64,000 nt of DNA from Xiphophorus maculatus. Taxonomy: Eukaryota > Chordata > Actinopteri > Cyprinodontiformes > Poeciliidae. The DNA lies in contig NC_036445.1 of assembly GCF_002775205.1 (NCBI RefSeq), positions 1,942,802 to 2,006,801 on the forward strand. Direction: 5' to 3'. Of the stretch, positions 1 to 14,300 are shown piece after piece. The notes below the pieces were generated by a model that saw nothing but the letters and a program-made list of their open reading frames with translations, did not search any database and was not told where the DNA came from. The position numbers were made by a program, and so were the translations under genes. Positions within the stretch are counted from its first letter, which is position 1, and every line of letters starts with the position of its first letter.

Positions 1-1680
1 TGTCTTTACCAGCTCTAAAGATATCTCAGTTGCCAGTTCTTCGCAGAATATCTGAAGCTGAGTCAGATTAGAGGAATTTCATCTGTAAAAGTTCCATTTC
101 CAAGTCTTTGATTTAGATTTGGACTTTGATTGGACTTTCTTAACTCATAAAAAAGCTCTGATCTAAAACACTGATTGTATGTTTAGAGTTGTTTTCCTGA
201 TAAAAAGTAAACTTCTACTTTAAAGATTTTTTCTTTCCCATGCTGTCAAATATCTAAAGAACATCTGACTCACTCAAAGGCACGGGGAAGAAAAACACTT
301 TAACGGGTAAAGATTTGAGGTTGTAGGTCATCCACGAACATGCCATAACTTGTTATGATTGTTTTCCCTGGGACCAATCAGTGGTTACAAATATGCTTAA
401 ATGCCACAAAGATGCAGAGAAATGCTCTCTTGCCACACCCCACCACCGCGCAATATGGTCTGTAAGTTAAATTTAAAAACACCTTGGGTGTTTAAGGTGC
501 TACTGACAGGGAGAATGGTTGACTGCAGAAGCTGTAACTATAGCAACAGAGGATTCTTCCCAGTAACATAACATTTATAAATGAGGGAAAGTGTGAGGAG
601 TTTTTGAGTTTTGGTGTTAAAGTGTTCAAACTGTGTATGTCTGTTGATGCTGTGGAATATAAGCAACTATGATTTGTAGATTTAATTGTCACTTTTAGGT
701 CTGATTCAGGAGATGTGGACATGACGCTGCAGCACAAGTAACAAACTTAAATACACAAAGTCCTTTATGGATTTGAATGTGAAAACATCTTTTAAAAAAA
801 TAATAATAATAAAAGGTGCTTCTCTGCTTTTATTTTTATTTTATGATACTGAATTAATTGTGAGCAAAACGGATAAAAAAATTATATTTGCTTTGCCAGA
901 ATTTACACCTAATTCAGATGCCGTGGCTAAACAAGAAGGTATACAGATATTTTTTTCTTTTTTTAGTATGTATTAAAAAAAATTATAGATTTATTCTTAA
1001 TTTTCAGGGATGTTCAAAGCTATAAATTTAACTTGAAATAATTTTAGAGTAGAACTGAGAGCCTGACAATCAGAAAATTGGTTTGTGATTGAATTTATTT
1101 ATTTATGACTACTATTACTAATAATAATAATAATAATAATAATATACTGTGCTAATGTAATTTTAAGAGCATTTAATTTTAAAGCGGTTTGATATTAAAC
1201 AGTTTGTTGGTTTTCAGCCATTTTTGAGTGCAGTCAGTCCCCAAAAATGTAGATTATAATTGACTATGTTATATTTATAGCATCAACATAAGTAATTCTA
1301 ATTTTTCTATTATGTATTTTTAACAATTGTGTGTGCTTTTTTAAAATAAAAGTGTCAGATACACTGGGAGAAAACAATTCAGATACAAAATAATAACACT
1401 CAAAAATGCAATTTTGAAAATTAATATAGAAACATACGGAACATTGTTGAAATGTCAAGTCAGTTAAGTTTTAGGATGAAATGAAGTGCTATTACAGGCC
1501 TAGCCTTGATTTGCAGTCTAATTCAAATATGGCTGATAGCAAATTAGTTTGGGTCCAAACTTAACCTTTTATAACATTTGAATTATTCACTGACAACCTT
1601 TAAGATCACGTAGTAATAGAAGCGTGAGGAACCACTGGTCAATATCACTAACAATATATTGATACAGCCTGTGTTAATCA
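1..1680. other. AT-rich intergenic sequence upstream of cops7a
   Basis: No exon with paired splice signals and coding character could be recognised here on either strand. The only ordered feature is a short (AAT)n run at 1118-1144. Short open frames occur but have no codon structure or recognisable motif. It could be the far 3' flank of a gene lying to the left of the window. Confidence 0.5.
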
Positions 1681-1689
1681 TATAATCAC

Positions 1690-1868
1690 TAGATGACGCT
1701 GTTCTTTCCAACCTGATGTCACGATCCAGACTGACGGCGCTTATTGTCCCGCCCACTTTGTCTCGCTACCCAATCACAGATTACGTAGAACTGTTGTCGT
1801 ACGTGTGTGTTGACACTGTAGCAAAGCAACCGGGAGAGAAGCTAACTGCTAGAAACCAACGTAACAAG
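1690..1868 (+). promoter_or_regulatory. cops7a: Promoter and untranslated first exon of cops7a
   Basis: A local rise in CpG interrupts the AT-rich flank. There is a GC-box-like CCCGCCCAC near 1748-1756, a CCAAT-type CCCAATCACAG near 1769, and no TATA box. The transcribed part appears to end at 1868 with a donor AACAAG|GTACTT. No ATG opens a frame that continues into the first coding exon, so this is best read as a 5' UTR exon joined over a 6 kb intron. The transcription start is inferred; only the donor and promoter-like composition are visible. Confidence 0.5.
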
Positions 1869-2986
1869 GTACTTTTTAAGACACAAAAGCTATTCTGCTT
1901 TAGAAATCCACGCAGACGTTAGCATCACTCTTGCATTTTAATGCCTACCATGCAGTGTTGAAATTTGATCACTAGAAATGCTGGAAACAGCGCGAGGCCT
2001 AGCGACAACCGTTACCTTGCACTCCCTTGTCTGTTAGCATTCTGGCTAGCATGACAGTTGAGCTTAAAGACAAACTTACTCATTTGTTTGTGAGAAATGC
2101 CGGTTTAAAGCCCCCAGTTAGACGATGTAATATATGTCCTATTGTTTTTTGCTTTTTGTAATAGTGTGGTGCTGATGTCTGAAGTAATACGCCTTATAGT
2201 TGCTTTTTCCGGTGATTTTAGCTTTGCAGCTAACAGGTAAATATAAGGAAATAGAGTTTTGTGGTGTGAGCCTGTCTGTAAATTCCCATTATTTGTATCA
2301 GTATTTTACTCACAGATATATTTGAAGACGCTCTGGTATTGCTTTAGGTGTTAATTTTTATCTGACTGATTTTTTTTTCTTTCCTAAAATCATAATTTGA
2401 TCTCTAGGTGGAAAACTATTCGGATTATGTGTTAGTAATAAGTGCGTTAGGAAGGTGAATATTATTAGTGTGCACTAAGAAGTGTTGTAGTGGATTATAT
2501 GTTCCATTACAAAATATGCCGCTAATTTATTGATTTAATTATCTTGTACTAGAATTTGTAAGAGTTTTATTTAGCATTTTATAAGTTTTAGAAGGATTTT
2601 CCATTTGGATAAATAATAATTCATAGCAATATGTGGCTGAATAGGATGCATTTGAAAGCAAATGTATATATATATTTTTTATCTTGCCATCTGTTAAAAT
2701 TTGCCGTTTCCAGTTTTAGGACTACAGTACTATGATTGATAAAGTTATTTCTATTAGTTGAACACCCAAGTAATCCTTCAGTCAACTGTTTACTGCTTAT
2801 TCTTGTAGGATCTTGGCAGGTAGAGGGATTTTTTTAATCACTTTTTTCAAAGTGGTAGTTGTGCATAAATCTCCTTTTGTTAGTTTGAATGTCCTACTCT
2901 AAGCTTTTTTTTAGTTTTGTAGAACTGGTGTGTCAGGTTTGTATTCTGCCTCACTCTCATACACTTTTGTTTTAAATATTTTACAG

Positions 2987-3028
2987 CCTTAGTGACCTCT
3001 ATTGATCAGGAATCTAGCAGAAACAAGG
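2987..3028 (+). other. Candidate alternative 5' UTR exon
   Basis: A 42-base segment lies between a good acceptor (TTTTAAATATTTTACAG) and a strong donor (AAGG|GTAAGG). It contains no ATG, as expected of an untranslated exon between 1868 and the first coding exon at 8213. Only splice-site quality supports it; it may be skipped or not used. Confidence 0.3.
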
Positions 3029-6000
3029 GTAAGGAGAGAAAAGGAAGACATGCAATTAATTGAATCTGGAACATCTGCATTGAGGATTTTATCCTATGCA
3101 TTTTGTGCGCCTTTTAATCTCTGTTTAGAGATCGGCTATCTAATTGAAATCAAAGCTAAATGTAAGTCACCACAGTACATTGTTGTTTGACTCATTCTTA
3201 AAATTTGAGGCTTTTAAGCTTCCCCCTTTTCTAAAATGCAAAATACTTAAATATACAAAAACTGCCTCCAAATAAGTTGGTTTTATCCCAAAGTGTTTTT
3301 GAAAACTTGCTGATTTTTCTGTTTCCTTTGGAGTAATGGACTCCAAAAAGTCCATTACTTTTTGGTAATGGTCTCTGAGTGGCTTTTCAGGTCGTACAAG
3401 TATAGGGAACATTTCACTTCAGCCATGTTATTCACAAAGTCTTTGGTTTTATTCTGGAATTGAGACACAATTGAAACGTGTTCATGATAGGGACACCAAA
3501 CCTTTCTTTTTCTGGAACAGTGAGACAGCTGGACACTTCCACTGTGTTTATTTGCTTAAAATTGTTTGACTAGATGAATGTAGCATCTTCAGGCGTCTGG
3601 AAATCATACCCAAGGATGAACCAGACTTGTGGAAGTCTGCAATTATCTTTCTGATATGTTCCCTTTATTAGATTGTTTTTTTTTTTCTTTTAATGTCGTT
3701 CAAGGAATCAGTGTATTTGAGGCGATCCTTTAAATACATTCACATGTTTGCCACCATTTAAATTAAATATAGGGAATCAGAAGCTTGCAAAAGCCATAAT
3801 GTGTAAAAATTCATCTTTTCTCTGTAAAACCATATTGAGTTATAAACCAGCTTAGTTCAATAAAAAAATATTTCATTAATCCAAATGGGAAATTGTTATT
3901 ATTGACAAACACAAACTGCTATAATTTATTTATGCTTCCTAGGTGGTGTATGAATCTTTATCTGTAGGTCGGTCTATTCAGTAATCTTTATATTTATCTT
4001 TAACGTTTGTTGCTTTTTGAGCAAGATTATGCAAAGGACTATGCTATGGATTTAAGTGTTTCTTACTTTTCTGTTGGCTTTTCTTAGAAGAAATTAGCCT
4101 CTTATTTTATGGAAAAATGTACTTTGGGGTGAGGGGCTCATATCTACAGGCTGACAGAAATCTCCCGTTTCACTTATGAATTTTTTTTTGGGATGACATT
4201 AATTAGAACAAATAAAGGGAACACAAATCTACTTTTTGTTCTGTTTTTGTTTCTGTGAGAAAAACACGAACAGCAGGTTATAATTGGATGGATAGAAACA
4301 GCTGTTAAATTTCCAACATTGTGTTTTTAATGGATTTCTCCATTGCAGTGGACTGGTGTCGACTCCAGTTAAGCTCCCCTCCGTCTGCGGAGCCTGTCTC
4401 CTCTGAATCAGATACTCCCCACATAGCAGCACTATTTTAACTCTAGTTAATGGTAATAATGCTATGATTATTATTAGTGCGTCCTTCATTAACATCCACC
4501 TTCTTTTGTCGTCAGTCTCTCATCAGCCTTTTACTTTTTGCTTTGATATGATTATTGTCCTGTTCTGCTGGTTGTTGACCCGTTTCAGCTCCACAATGGA
4601 GACATCTGATGTTTGCTCTGAATAAAAAATACTACCACCTTATAAGATCATAAAATAAATTTAATCGGTGCTCACACTTGTTTTTTTTAAAGCCTCAGAA
4701 TGTGTTTATATGGATCTGATGATCTTCAGAGTTCATTAGTTTTCAAAGGATTACAGGAGAGAGAGATTAACTGCTTCTTATAATAGTTGAGTCTTTTGAA
4801 AAGTTTACTAATAAGTATCATGGCTGCAGGATTGTAGGAAAACATGAATATTATGACATTTTGGATTTACACAAATTTTCCTCTGTAGTGTTTTTCTTTT
4901 TCATCAGCAACGTCCTCATCACTCCACATGAGCTTTCTGATTCCCTCACAAAAAAATCTGTATTAATTATAGCTATAAAGGAGAGTGAAAGAAAAGTCTT
5001 TCTTAGTGGTTGAATACATTATGGGGAAAGAGAGTTTTAATGCACATGGCACCCAAAATACTATAGCCTTTGAAATGCTGCATCAAAGCAGTCCATTGTA
5101 ATTGTAATATTACACACATTGATGATGCGATGTGGCTTTTATATTTATTTGAATGTTTTATCAAAGAACTTTCCTTGTTCTGCAGATTTATCGTTCTGTC
5201 TTTCGGTAATACCCTTCGGGTTTCGCCTCTTTCATAAATGCATTTGCCTTTGAAATATACCTAGAATATCAAAAAGCGCCTGTTTCTGGGAGAACCCGAC
5301 AGGTTAATTTTCTTGGTTGCAACATATGTGTAATCATCTGCTCAGTCTGGCCCTCTTTGATGGCGATCCAGAGGGACAACATGTGAAAGATGTGCATGTT
5401 TGCATAAAAATGAGCCAGATTTACAATCAGATTTATCATCATCTTTTCTCCTCATGAAGCCCGAGCTGAACAGGAAGCCGAGGAGACGAGTTTCTCTCCG
5501 TCTCTCCTTTGCCTTAATTTTAGTAAGTCCCCTGCGGTAATGAAGCCAGTCTGATGCAACTGCATTGATTTCATCAGACATCTGTAATAGTTAGTTTTCA
5601 TGTGTTTTAGTATCGGAGATCTTAAGCTGGCCAATCAAAGCTAATGCGACATTTCCTCACTTAGCAATCAAATGGAAGGTAGAGAGAGTAGACCTGCACC
5701 CATTTGTTATTATATTGTATTATTTTTTTGTATCGGGGATAAATTAAAACATAAAAATCAAACAAGAGGTTACATCTGGGGGAATGTTTTTCTGCTTAAT
5801 TTCTCATTTGAAGTTGTTTGCTTGAAGCCCAGTTAGATTTATTTCACTACTTGAGTAATTATTCTGCTGTAGCCTTCAGTCCTAAGTGCTCTTGTGGCTT
5901 TTTTTTTTTTTTTTGCAGGGAATAAGTTGATGAATATACATGCTCTACTTCACATTCATTACACATGTTGCCCTCAGTGGTGCTGCCACTCTTCTGCTAC

Positions 6001-6375
6001 TTTTGTGGTACTTCAGGTAGTCAGACTGTCAAGTGCTTTGGTCAGGAGTCACAGGCCGTTAGATATTAAAGAAGAGGGATTATTGCTTCTCTGTGTCGAT
6101 GTCATTTTAACAAGCAAAGAGCGTCTGAGCCTCTTTAAAATTAGATAACGCTGCATGCAGAGGATGTAAAGACTTGAGTCTTTGGCCTGTTTTTCTTGTC
6201 CTCATTTGCAAACCAGTAAGGACCTGGCTGGCTCAGGAAAATATTCAGCTTAAATTTTATATTGTGATAACGATATCTTGCATTTAATCTGTATTTCTCG
6301 CACTTTTAAAAAAATGTTTTAACTAATATTATAATGGTAAAAATGTCATGTATTCACCTTAACACACTCCAGTCT

Positions 6376-6957
6376 TCAGAGGTGGGCAGAGTACCCAAAA
6401 ATTGTACTCAGAGTAAGAGCAGCACTACTTGAACACATTTTTACTCAAGTAAAAGTGAAAAGTAGCCATCCAAGAAATAATTACTCGAGTAAGAGTAAAA
6501 AAGTATTTGGTAAAATATTTATTCAAGTACTGAGTAACTGATCAAATTACCAATCATTTAATATTTAAAAATTACATAATCAGACAGAAAAAAATATAAA
6601 GTTAAGTGAAAATGTTTGTTTTTTAGGGACACAAATGACAATAATTTATACAAGTAATAAAATCAGGGAAAAGAAAATTATTCCAAATCAGTTTTTTTCA
6701 ATAAAAACCTTATAAAACTTTAACAAAAACTGCAGATGAGTGTCTTTGTTTGGTGAATTTTTAGTTGGGACATGTTTGTTTGTTTGTTTAAACATGTGAG
6801 TAGAAAATCCAGAAATTTTACTCAAACAAGAATAAAAATACTTAATGAAATTACTCAAGTGAAATTAACAGTAGAGTGTAGCAAAATGTTACAAAAATTT
6901 ACTCAAGTAAATGTAATAGAGTAAATGTAACTTGTTACTACCAAACTCTGCGAGTCT
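6376..6957. repeat. Dispersed repeat family F (ACTCAAGTAAAAGTA type)
   Basis: Begins GGTGGGCAGAGTAC and ends near ACTCTGCG, and is filled with variants of ACTCAAGTAAAAGTA. Related copies are at 33376-33945, 44850-44946 and 57452-58082. It carries no open frame of note and behaves like an old non-autonomous DNA transposon common in teleost genomes. Confidence 0.7.
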
Positions 6958-7188
6958 TACAGATGGTCAGTGACACAATCTGTTGTCTGATAATCAGCAA
7001 CTTTCAGGGGAAAAGACTTGTTACAAAAAGTCAAGTGATTATTTATTTTGCGTTTAAGCATTTAATTTGAGCAGGAAGGGCATTCACCTCAACACAAACT
7101 AATTTGTTCAGCATAATGAATATTTATTATTCCTAATGGCTCAATGAGTCATTGTTAAATTTGTGTCTTGTTCTCAGACCAGTCAGAG

Positions 7189-7322
<134 letters not shown>

Positions 7323-7520
7323 CTTTTCAAAGCATTAAGTTTGTTATATTTTAGTTTACTTTGTTCCTGCTATTTAATTTGTAAAGTTAACGATGTTTCA
7401 GGTTTCCCACTGAGACCTGCGTCTTCTGTTTTGTCAATGTCTTTGTGTTTTCTTAACTTATAGTTGTGTTTAGTGATTTGTTGAGGTGCTTTGCACTTCA
7501 GGGCCACCGTAGTTTGGAGT

Positions 7521-7990
7521 AGGTATGGCCATTTATCGTATCGTTTGTCATTTATCATGATAAGAATTGGATATATTGTTGTCAAAATAAATTAAAATTA
7601 ATGATATTTTAAAAATACCTGTACCTCTGTATTATTGGGTTATTTTCACATTTTTCTTCACTGTTTGATCAATATGTATTCATACATTTTAAAATTATGA
7701 CTAAATAATTATGACTAAATGCAAATCAAGCTCCTTGATGTGATTGGTGTCCTAAAGAAGTGAATTACCAATTCAAATGTTTTCCAAGCGCAGCATTTAG
7801 GTTTGTAGGGCTATGATTAGCTAAAATAGTACTAATAAATAGTTCTTATAGTCAGTTTTATTATTATCACAGTAATACAATAAAATGTTATAATATTGCA
7901 ACATCTTTAGTTGGGGCTTAATTTGGGGTTAGAATGGTTTTCCTTAAATTTCTTATGTATTTAAAACTAGTTCCTCTGTAAAATAACCTG
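7521..7990. repeat. Dispersed repeat family K (TATCGT/ATGATAAG ends)
   Basis: The left part reads GGCCATTTATCGTATCG followed by TCATTTATCATGATAAG. A related diverged copy occurs at 45325-45655. The boundaries are approximate and no coding capacity is seen. Confidence 0.45.
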
Positions 7991-8212
7991 CAGAACATTT
8001 TATATTTTATTTATTTTAGTCGTTAGTTTTTGGTAAAACACATTGAAATAGTCTCAACAGAAATGGGTATTATTGAGTGAAAGCTAATTAGTGCATATTT
8101 TCTTTTTTTTTTCAAACATCTTCTGTACCAGCTCCTTGTTTTGTGTTTTTTTTTCTCCCGTATTGTCTGACCTGCTATTTGTGTCTCATATTACTTATTT
8201 CCCTGTCTGCAG

Positions 8213-8335
8213 ATGGAGGTGGAGCAGCTTCTGTCTCTGTCAGGCTCGGCGCTGGCCCAGGCTGTCAGCTCTCTGCTGGAGACTCCTGGCCTCTACGTTT
8301 TCTCTGACATCCTGGAGCTGCCTAATGTCAGAGAG
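8213..8335 (+). CDS. cops7a: cops7a coding exon 1
   Basis: 41 codons, phase 0 at its end, acceptor CTGCAG|ATG and donor GAGAG|GTAAAC. It encodes [20 protein letters not shown] and ends LELPNVRE, matching the N-terminal helix and the APGVYVF region of COPS7. Human proteins have about ten further residues before this point; here the ATG sits on the splice junction. Confidence 0.92.
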
Positions 8336-11300
8336 GTAAACACGTCGACTTTTATATGACAAAAAGAATAAATAATACTATTTTTATGTCATAGTTTGAC
8401 TAAAACCAAGTTTTAGTTCCATTCAAATATCAGAATAAGTATCAAATGTGACTGAAAGTCAAAATATTTGTGCACACATTCATTTCTTTTAACCGAAACC
8501 AGCCTCTGTATTTCCAGCATGCTGCTCCGTTTTCTGCTGATTTGACCAAAATATAAACGAAGAAATAAAATCTGTAACAGCATCATGTGAACATCAGTTT
8601 TACACAAAGATGTAAATAAATTCACACTGCTCATATGTCTATAAAAAATCAGAAATGTACTCCTTTATAAAGATGTACTGGGTTTTAAAATGTTGCTTAT
8701 CATAACTGGATATCAATAACATATTAATTATTGCTGCATTTTTTTCAGTCACTCTAAGATGTTCAATCTGACCAACCAGAGAATATTCTGATGAATCGGT
8801 TGTTGCAATTTTAGCTCAACGTTTTTATCAAAAACGCTCTGAAACATCTCTGTTGCGCCGTGTATTTATTAAGAATAATTCACCTTGACCTTTCTCACAG
8901 TTTTATCATATCAGGTCCGCAAACTTCTAAGTATTTCATTAGGATTTTATGTGACAGACTAACAAATATCCACCTTTTCTCTGTTGTACTGCAATTTTTA
9001 TACTGTTGTTAATTAGCACAAGTATTTTTATGTTTTTAATTTGACTTCTGATGGCAATTTTTTTATTATTTAGGGGTATTATGCTAAAGCGGGTTGAATG
9101 TAAATGCACACCACACTATTCAGTATTTCATTTGTGAACATTGAAAATGAAAATTGTCTACTTTTTTCCTTCGTCTTCACAATTACACTCTACTTTGTGT
9201 TAATCTGTCACATAAAAGCTCCCTAAAATACACTGTGCTTATAGTTCATTGTGTATGAATCCTGTTGCAAATGTTTCATTCTTTTATTAGTTTTGCTACA
9301 CAGTAAAGTCGTAGAGGATGAAAACAGATGAATGAATGGATAAAATGCCAGTTTTAATATTTGCAAAAGATTTGGGGCACTTTTACGAGCTGAGCAATGA
9401 ATTTCTGTTTGTCTAAATGACCGTAATGTGGTTTCATGCTGGTAAAATGAAAGACAAGCGTCACTGCAGAAAATTGAAGACCGTATTGTGGAAATTAAAT
9501 GTCTGTGGATTCAGATGTAAAATGTGCAGCTCGATGTTTATTGCATACAGTCAAATAAAACAAATACTGTACCTACAGAGATGTTATGATTGAGACGGAT
9601 GAAACAAAAGGGGAAATTTTGTGACGGTTCAGTCTAAATAAATATTGTAGAAAAGTGTGTTATATGTTGACCACTGTGTCCTTTAGCGTATTACTTCAGA
9701 GATATTTTATAACAATCTCCGTTCTAATCTCTGTTGTCATAATTGCAAAAACTATTTTATTTTTAGATTTTTACCTGCTAAATAACAATGAACTCAGCTC
9801 ACAATAGTTTAATGAAATAAGCAAAGCAATCAGATTTCTGTAGACAATTACTGTAGAGTTTGAACAGAAAAACAAACAAAAAACATTTTCAGCTTGATTA
9901 TATTTTTCTAGGTTTGTTTTTGTGTCTTTTCAGCAATAATAACTTTATATTGTTCAATTTTGCTTTATTAAATAGGCGTGAACAAGTCTTAATTGTAGTA
10001 ATAGACGCATATTACTAATAAATTACATTAAGTTGAAAACAAAGCCTGGATAAATACTTTGTGTTACAATTTTACAGTTTGAGATTTTTATTGCCATCAG
10101 TGAAAACTCCAATTTAAGCTATTGTTGAGTTGTGATCAAGGGTCACACAAAATCGTTCAGAGGGCCGCAAATGGCCCTCGGACCACACTTTGGACCACAC
10201 TGCCATTAGACATTAATAACTGTTTTAAAGTGATGCTCATAACAAAAGAGGAACACTTTAACAGGGTTGATGAAGCACAAAGCTTTGCCTCTGTGAATTG
10301 CAGCTTTTATATTAGCAGATAAAATTTGTTTATCTGACTTCCTCCTCATAGATTATCATCCTGTTTCAGTTCCATTTTATCTTTATAACGAGTTGAAAAC
10401 ATGATCTAATTATACGTTTTCCCCTGCATGGAGCTTTCTTCCAGTAAAACAAAGATGTGCTTTCGTTTAGAGGATGTCGTCTTTTGTCTTTTTCTCACAG
10501 GCCGAATACCTGATTCATGCATATTCAGCATTCGCCACATCTATGATACGATTATAGGAGTTGAATAAAATTTTTCTTTAGGTGGATTTACATTTTAGGT
10601 TCGCCAGGCAAACACCTGGCGAACCTAAAACAAGCAACCGAGAAGCAATCTAGGACACTCCAGGATAGTTTGTGAGAGGAAAAACCAGATTTAATTCAGA
10701 TTCCTCCTCCCGCCTGGTCAGTGGTTGGGCAACGGTACCGGAACGATTCGGGCAGAGATCTTAAATCTGCTCCGAATCAAAAGCTCGCCGGGGACACATT
10801 TTCCCTTCCATAATAATCCAATCCTCTTTGCACTGAACTGAATCTTTTTAAATATGGAAACTATTCATTTTTATGAGTCCTTTTTCACTTGGCCAGACCT
10901 GCTCAGTATGCTTAGATAATACTTATCTCAAATGCAGTCGTCCATTGTGTACTGCCTCATAATTTTCTCTTTCATCTTCCCTCTGACCCACAGCTGGAGA
11001 ATGGCCCTCATGCGCCGGTGTATCAGCTGCTGAACCTCTTTGCCTATGGAACCTACTGCGACTACAAAGGTACTGCAGCGGCAGCACTATGTAAATAAGT
11101 AATAGAGTCGCCCTGCAACTCTTTTATGAAGCTCTATTTCTCCTTAGCAAGGCAGACACTTAAACAGGGAGGTTTTGAAATCTTTCAAGTGAAGACCTGG
11201 AGGTTGTTTATTAACTGTAAAATAACACTTTCATTTCTTTAGGCGAGTGCTCCTATTATCAGATAATTGTCTGTCACAGCAAGGCTGGTACAAACGAGCT

Positions 11301-14300
11301 GTCTAATTTAATCTGGTGGGACTTAATTTGTCCTCTGCACAAAGTATTATGAGCAAGAAGTGAGATCTTAATAAATATGTTTAATTGAATGTTGAAAATG
11401 ATCCAACGGGAAAAACTACACAGCCTACGTACTTTGCTGCCCCCGCCTTCTGGGTCACGCAGTAAGGAAGGAAATTTACTTTCATAAGGCCGTGTGGTGG
11501 AGCTGTCAGAGCTGTTGTCTCTAGAGGGTCTGAGTCCTACTCCCAGGGGAGCAAAGTCTGCCGGAGAGACGGTCACTGGAGTCAAATCTGCTGCAGACGC
11601 TTTCCCAGCTCTGTTCTTTGACTGCTTAAAAGTTCAACACTTTCCTGATAGTTCCTGGTATTAAGCAGATATATTTCTTGATTGTTTAGGTGTTTTAAAG
11701 TGATAATGATCAGCTTGATCAGCCCTGACTGGTCAAAAATAATAAAAAAAAAATCCAATGTTTTTATGATCAGTGATTGAAACATACCTGATTCTTTTCA
11801 GCTTGTAGCATCAACACTCTTCAGTGTAGATGTTACACATGGGAGAAGAAATAAAGATAGCCACGTTCAACTTTAGTGAGATGTTTAAGGATGTTTTCAC
11901 ACCTGATAGTCCAGTTGACTCGGTTGACTGGGGATCAAAATAGGATGGTGCTGGAAACCTTTGAAAACTTACCTTGAAAATGCTTGAAGGGTGCTTGAAT
12001 TTTACTGTGGGGAAACCCTGAGTGCTGGACATGGTTGGTAACATTACTCTGGTCGGCTGTGACTTATAAACAATGCCTAATTGGTACCAAGGTGCTAAGA
12101 AAATATCCGTAACACCAATAAAGGTCAACTCCAGTTTAGTATTGGAACAAATTGACACGGAGCTGATGATAAATACACTTTTTAAATATTATTTTTAGAA
12201 GGAGATCATAAATGGAAAATGTTCGGCACAACATAAAGTATTTTTTTCTTTCATTAGCCACATTTTTTTTCCTTCTATTTTCAGTGAACATTTTACTTCT
12301 ATTTTTTTTTACTTCTACTTTCAGTACAACAGCCTTGGACTACCAGTCATTAAACCTGGTTAAGATTTTAGTAGAAAGTTCTAGTCTAATCTCTAGCCTG
12401 AGGTCAGGCTCAGACTAAAGATTAGACTAGAAACAAAGAAAAAACATTCGACCAAAAAAGTTAGAAACCAACATCTAAGACTGTTTTTAGGACCTATGAT
12501 AAATTCTTGTTTACTACTTTGTTTCGTGGAAACATTGCATGTTTAAAGTAGGAGTGCACCGACTGCAGTTTTCTGGTTGATCGCCGATCATCAATCTTTA
12601 AAAAGCCTGACCTGCCGATTCCGATTTCAGCCGATACCCGATTGTTTTTGCCTGAAATGTTTATAAACAGCAATAAAGTTACTGATTTGGCAGCAGTCAA
12701 GTCACTATTATTAACTGCAAACGTGCAGACATGACCTGTTGGGTCAATTCTCTATAATGAGAGAGCAGTAGAGGACAGTGGCTGATTTTTAGGGGAGTAA
12801 GATCAGCTTATATCGCCCAAAAATACGGAAATCGGCACCAATAAATTGGCTAGCCAATAAGTCTGCGCACCCTTTCTCAAAAATGAAAGACTGAAAATGG
12901 AATAATTTTGGATTTTTAGCAGGAAAAAATATTTTTCAGTTTTTGTTTTGATGATTTTAGCCAACAGTGCAAATAATTTGTACACCACTGCTTTAATGTG
13001 TTGAGTCACTGGCTCATGATCAGCTTACTGGCTCTTTGAGTTAATAAACCGTTGAACAGGTGTACCTAATAAAGTGGCTGGTGAGTGTATTTAACGGTCA
13101 AAGCTACTCTTACTCCTGTTAATTTTCCTCCCTGTTTGTCAATCATTCTTTGTTTTCCTCTGCTGCAGAGAGAGCGGCGTCTCTTCCAGAGCTGACTCCA
13201 GCTCAGAGAAACAAACTCCGTCATCTGTCCATCATCAGCCTGGCTTCCAACCTCAAGGTTCATTATTTCTCTTCTTTTAGTTTCAACATTGAAGTGCAGA
13301 TAATAAATGTTCTTCTGCCACTGCATCACTGCAGGCTTTAAATAGTGAGCTCCTACATCAATAATATATCGACATCGCTGCTTTTAAATATGACTTTACT
13401 TTTTTATTCTGACTGATAATCAATCCCTGTAAAGTTCATGTGAGGTTGCTTTTGATTGTAAGCCCATGGCTGCGTTTGCATCAGCCAACTTAGCAACAAA
13501 TACACAAATAAGCATCAAGGTTTCTTTCCAAATCTTGAGGCTCTTCCTTTGGCTTGCTTCTAAATTTTTTATAGAACAAGAAACTATGTTTGAAATCATC
13601 TTTCCTTTGGACTTTCCAACTACGCTTCACCTTTTATTTATGCTCTTTTCTTTCTCGGCTCCTGTTGAATAATTGATTCATTATCCTGGTTAACACAGTC
13701 TTTTTTTTTTTTTACTCCGTTAGCTCTTTCTCCATTTCCGTTAGCATCACTCCTTCTTCTCCTGCCCTCTGTTTTGTGTCACTGCTTCCCCTGCATGCAG
13801 CCTTGAAATCTCCTAATTGCCAATAAAAAAAAAAAGAACAGTGAGATTTTAAACTGCTTTCATCGTCCGACAGCAGCAGCATTCAAGCAAATGAGCATTT
13901 AAACCGGAATTTGGTCTCTGAAAACCACTTATGTACCATCAGAGTTGCTGCCAGTTTACATAGAGTTGAGAATATGAAGGTTTAAGCTGCTTTATTTCCC
14001 CTCAGTGCCTGCCATATTCGCTGCTGCTGCAGCAGCTCGAGCTGAAGAATGTGCGGGAGCTGGAAGACCTGCTGATCGAGGCCGTCTACTGCGACATCAT
14101 CCAGGGGAAACTGGACCAGAGGAACCAGCAGGTGGAGGTGGACTGCAGCGTCGGCCGCGATCTCGGCCCCAACGAGCTCCCAAACATAATCAACACACTG
14201 CAGGAGTGGTCAGTACCAACCGTATTCATCCTCTGTAGCTGGTTTCCATTGACCATATAATGGCACAAATTGGAATTATGAAAATAAATGGAAACACTCC

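Larger units (their letters stand above)
8336..10993 (+). other. cops7a intron 2
   Basis: AT-rich. Contains fragments of a repeat with GGATTTTATGTGACAGACTAAC at 8900-9240, a fragment of family I (GTGTCCAAAGTGTGG type, reversed) at 10116-10206, and a perfect 16-bp hairpin at 10593-10630. Confidence 0.6.

Noticed and set aside
11274-12158. Minus-strand open frames of about 70-115 codons in cops7a intron 3
   Set aside because: No domain, no codon bias, no splice partners, and they lie antisense inside an intron.
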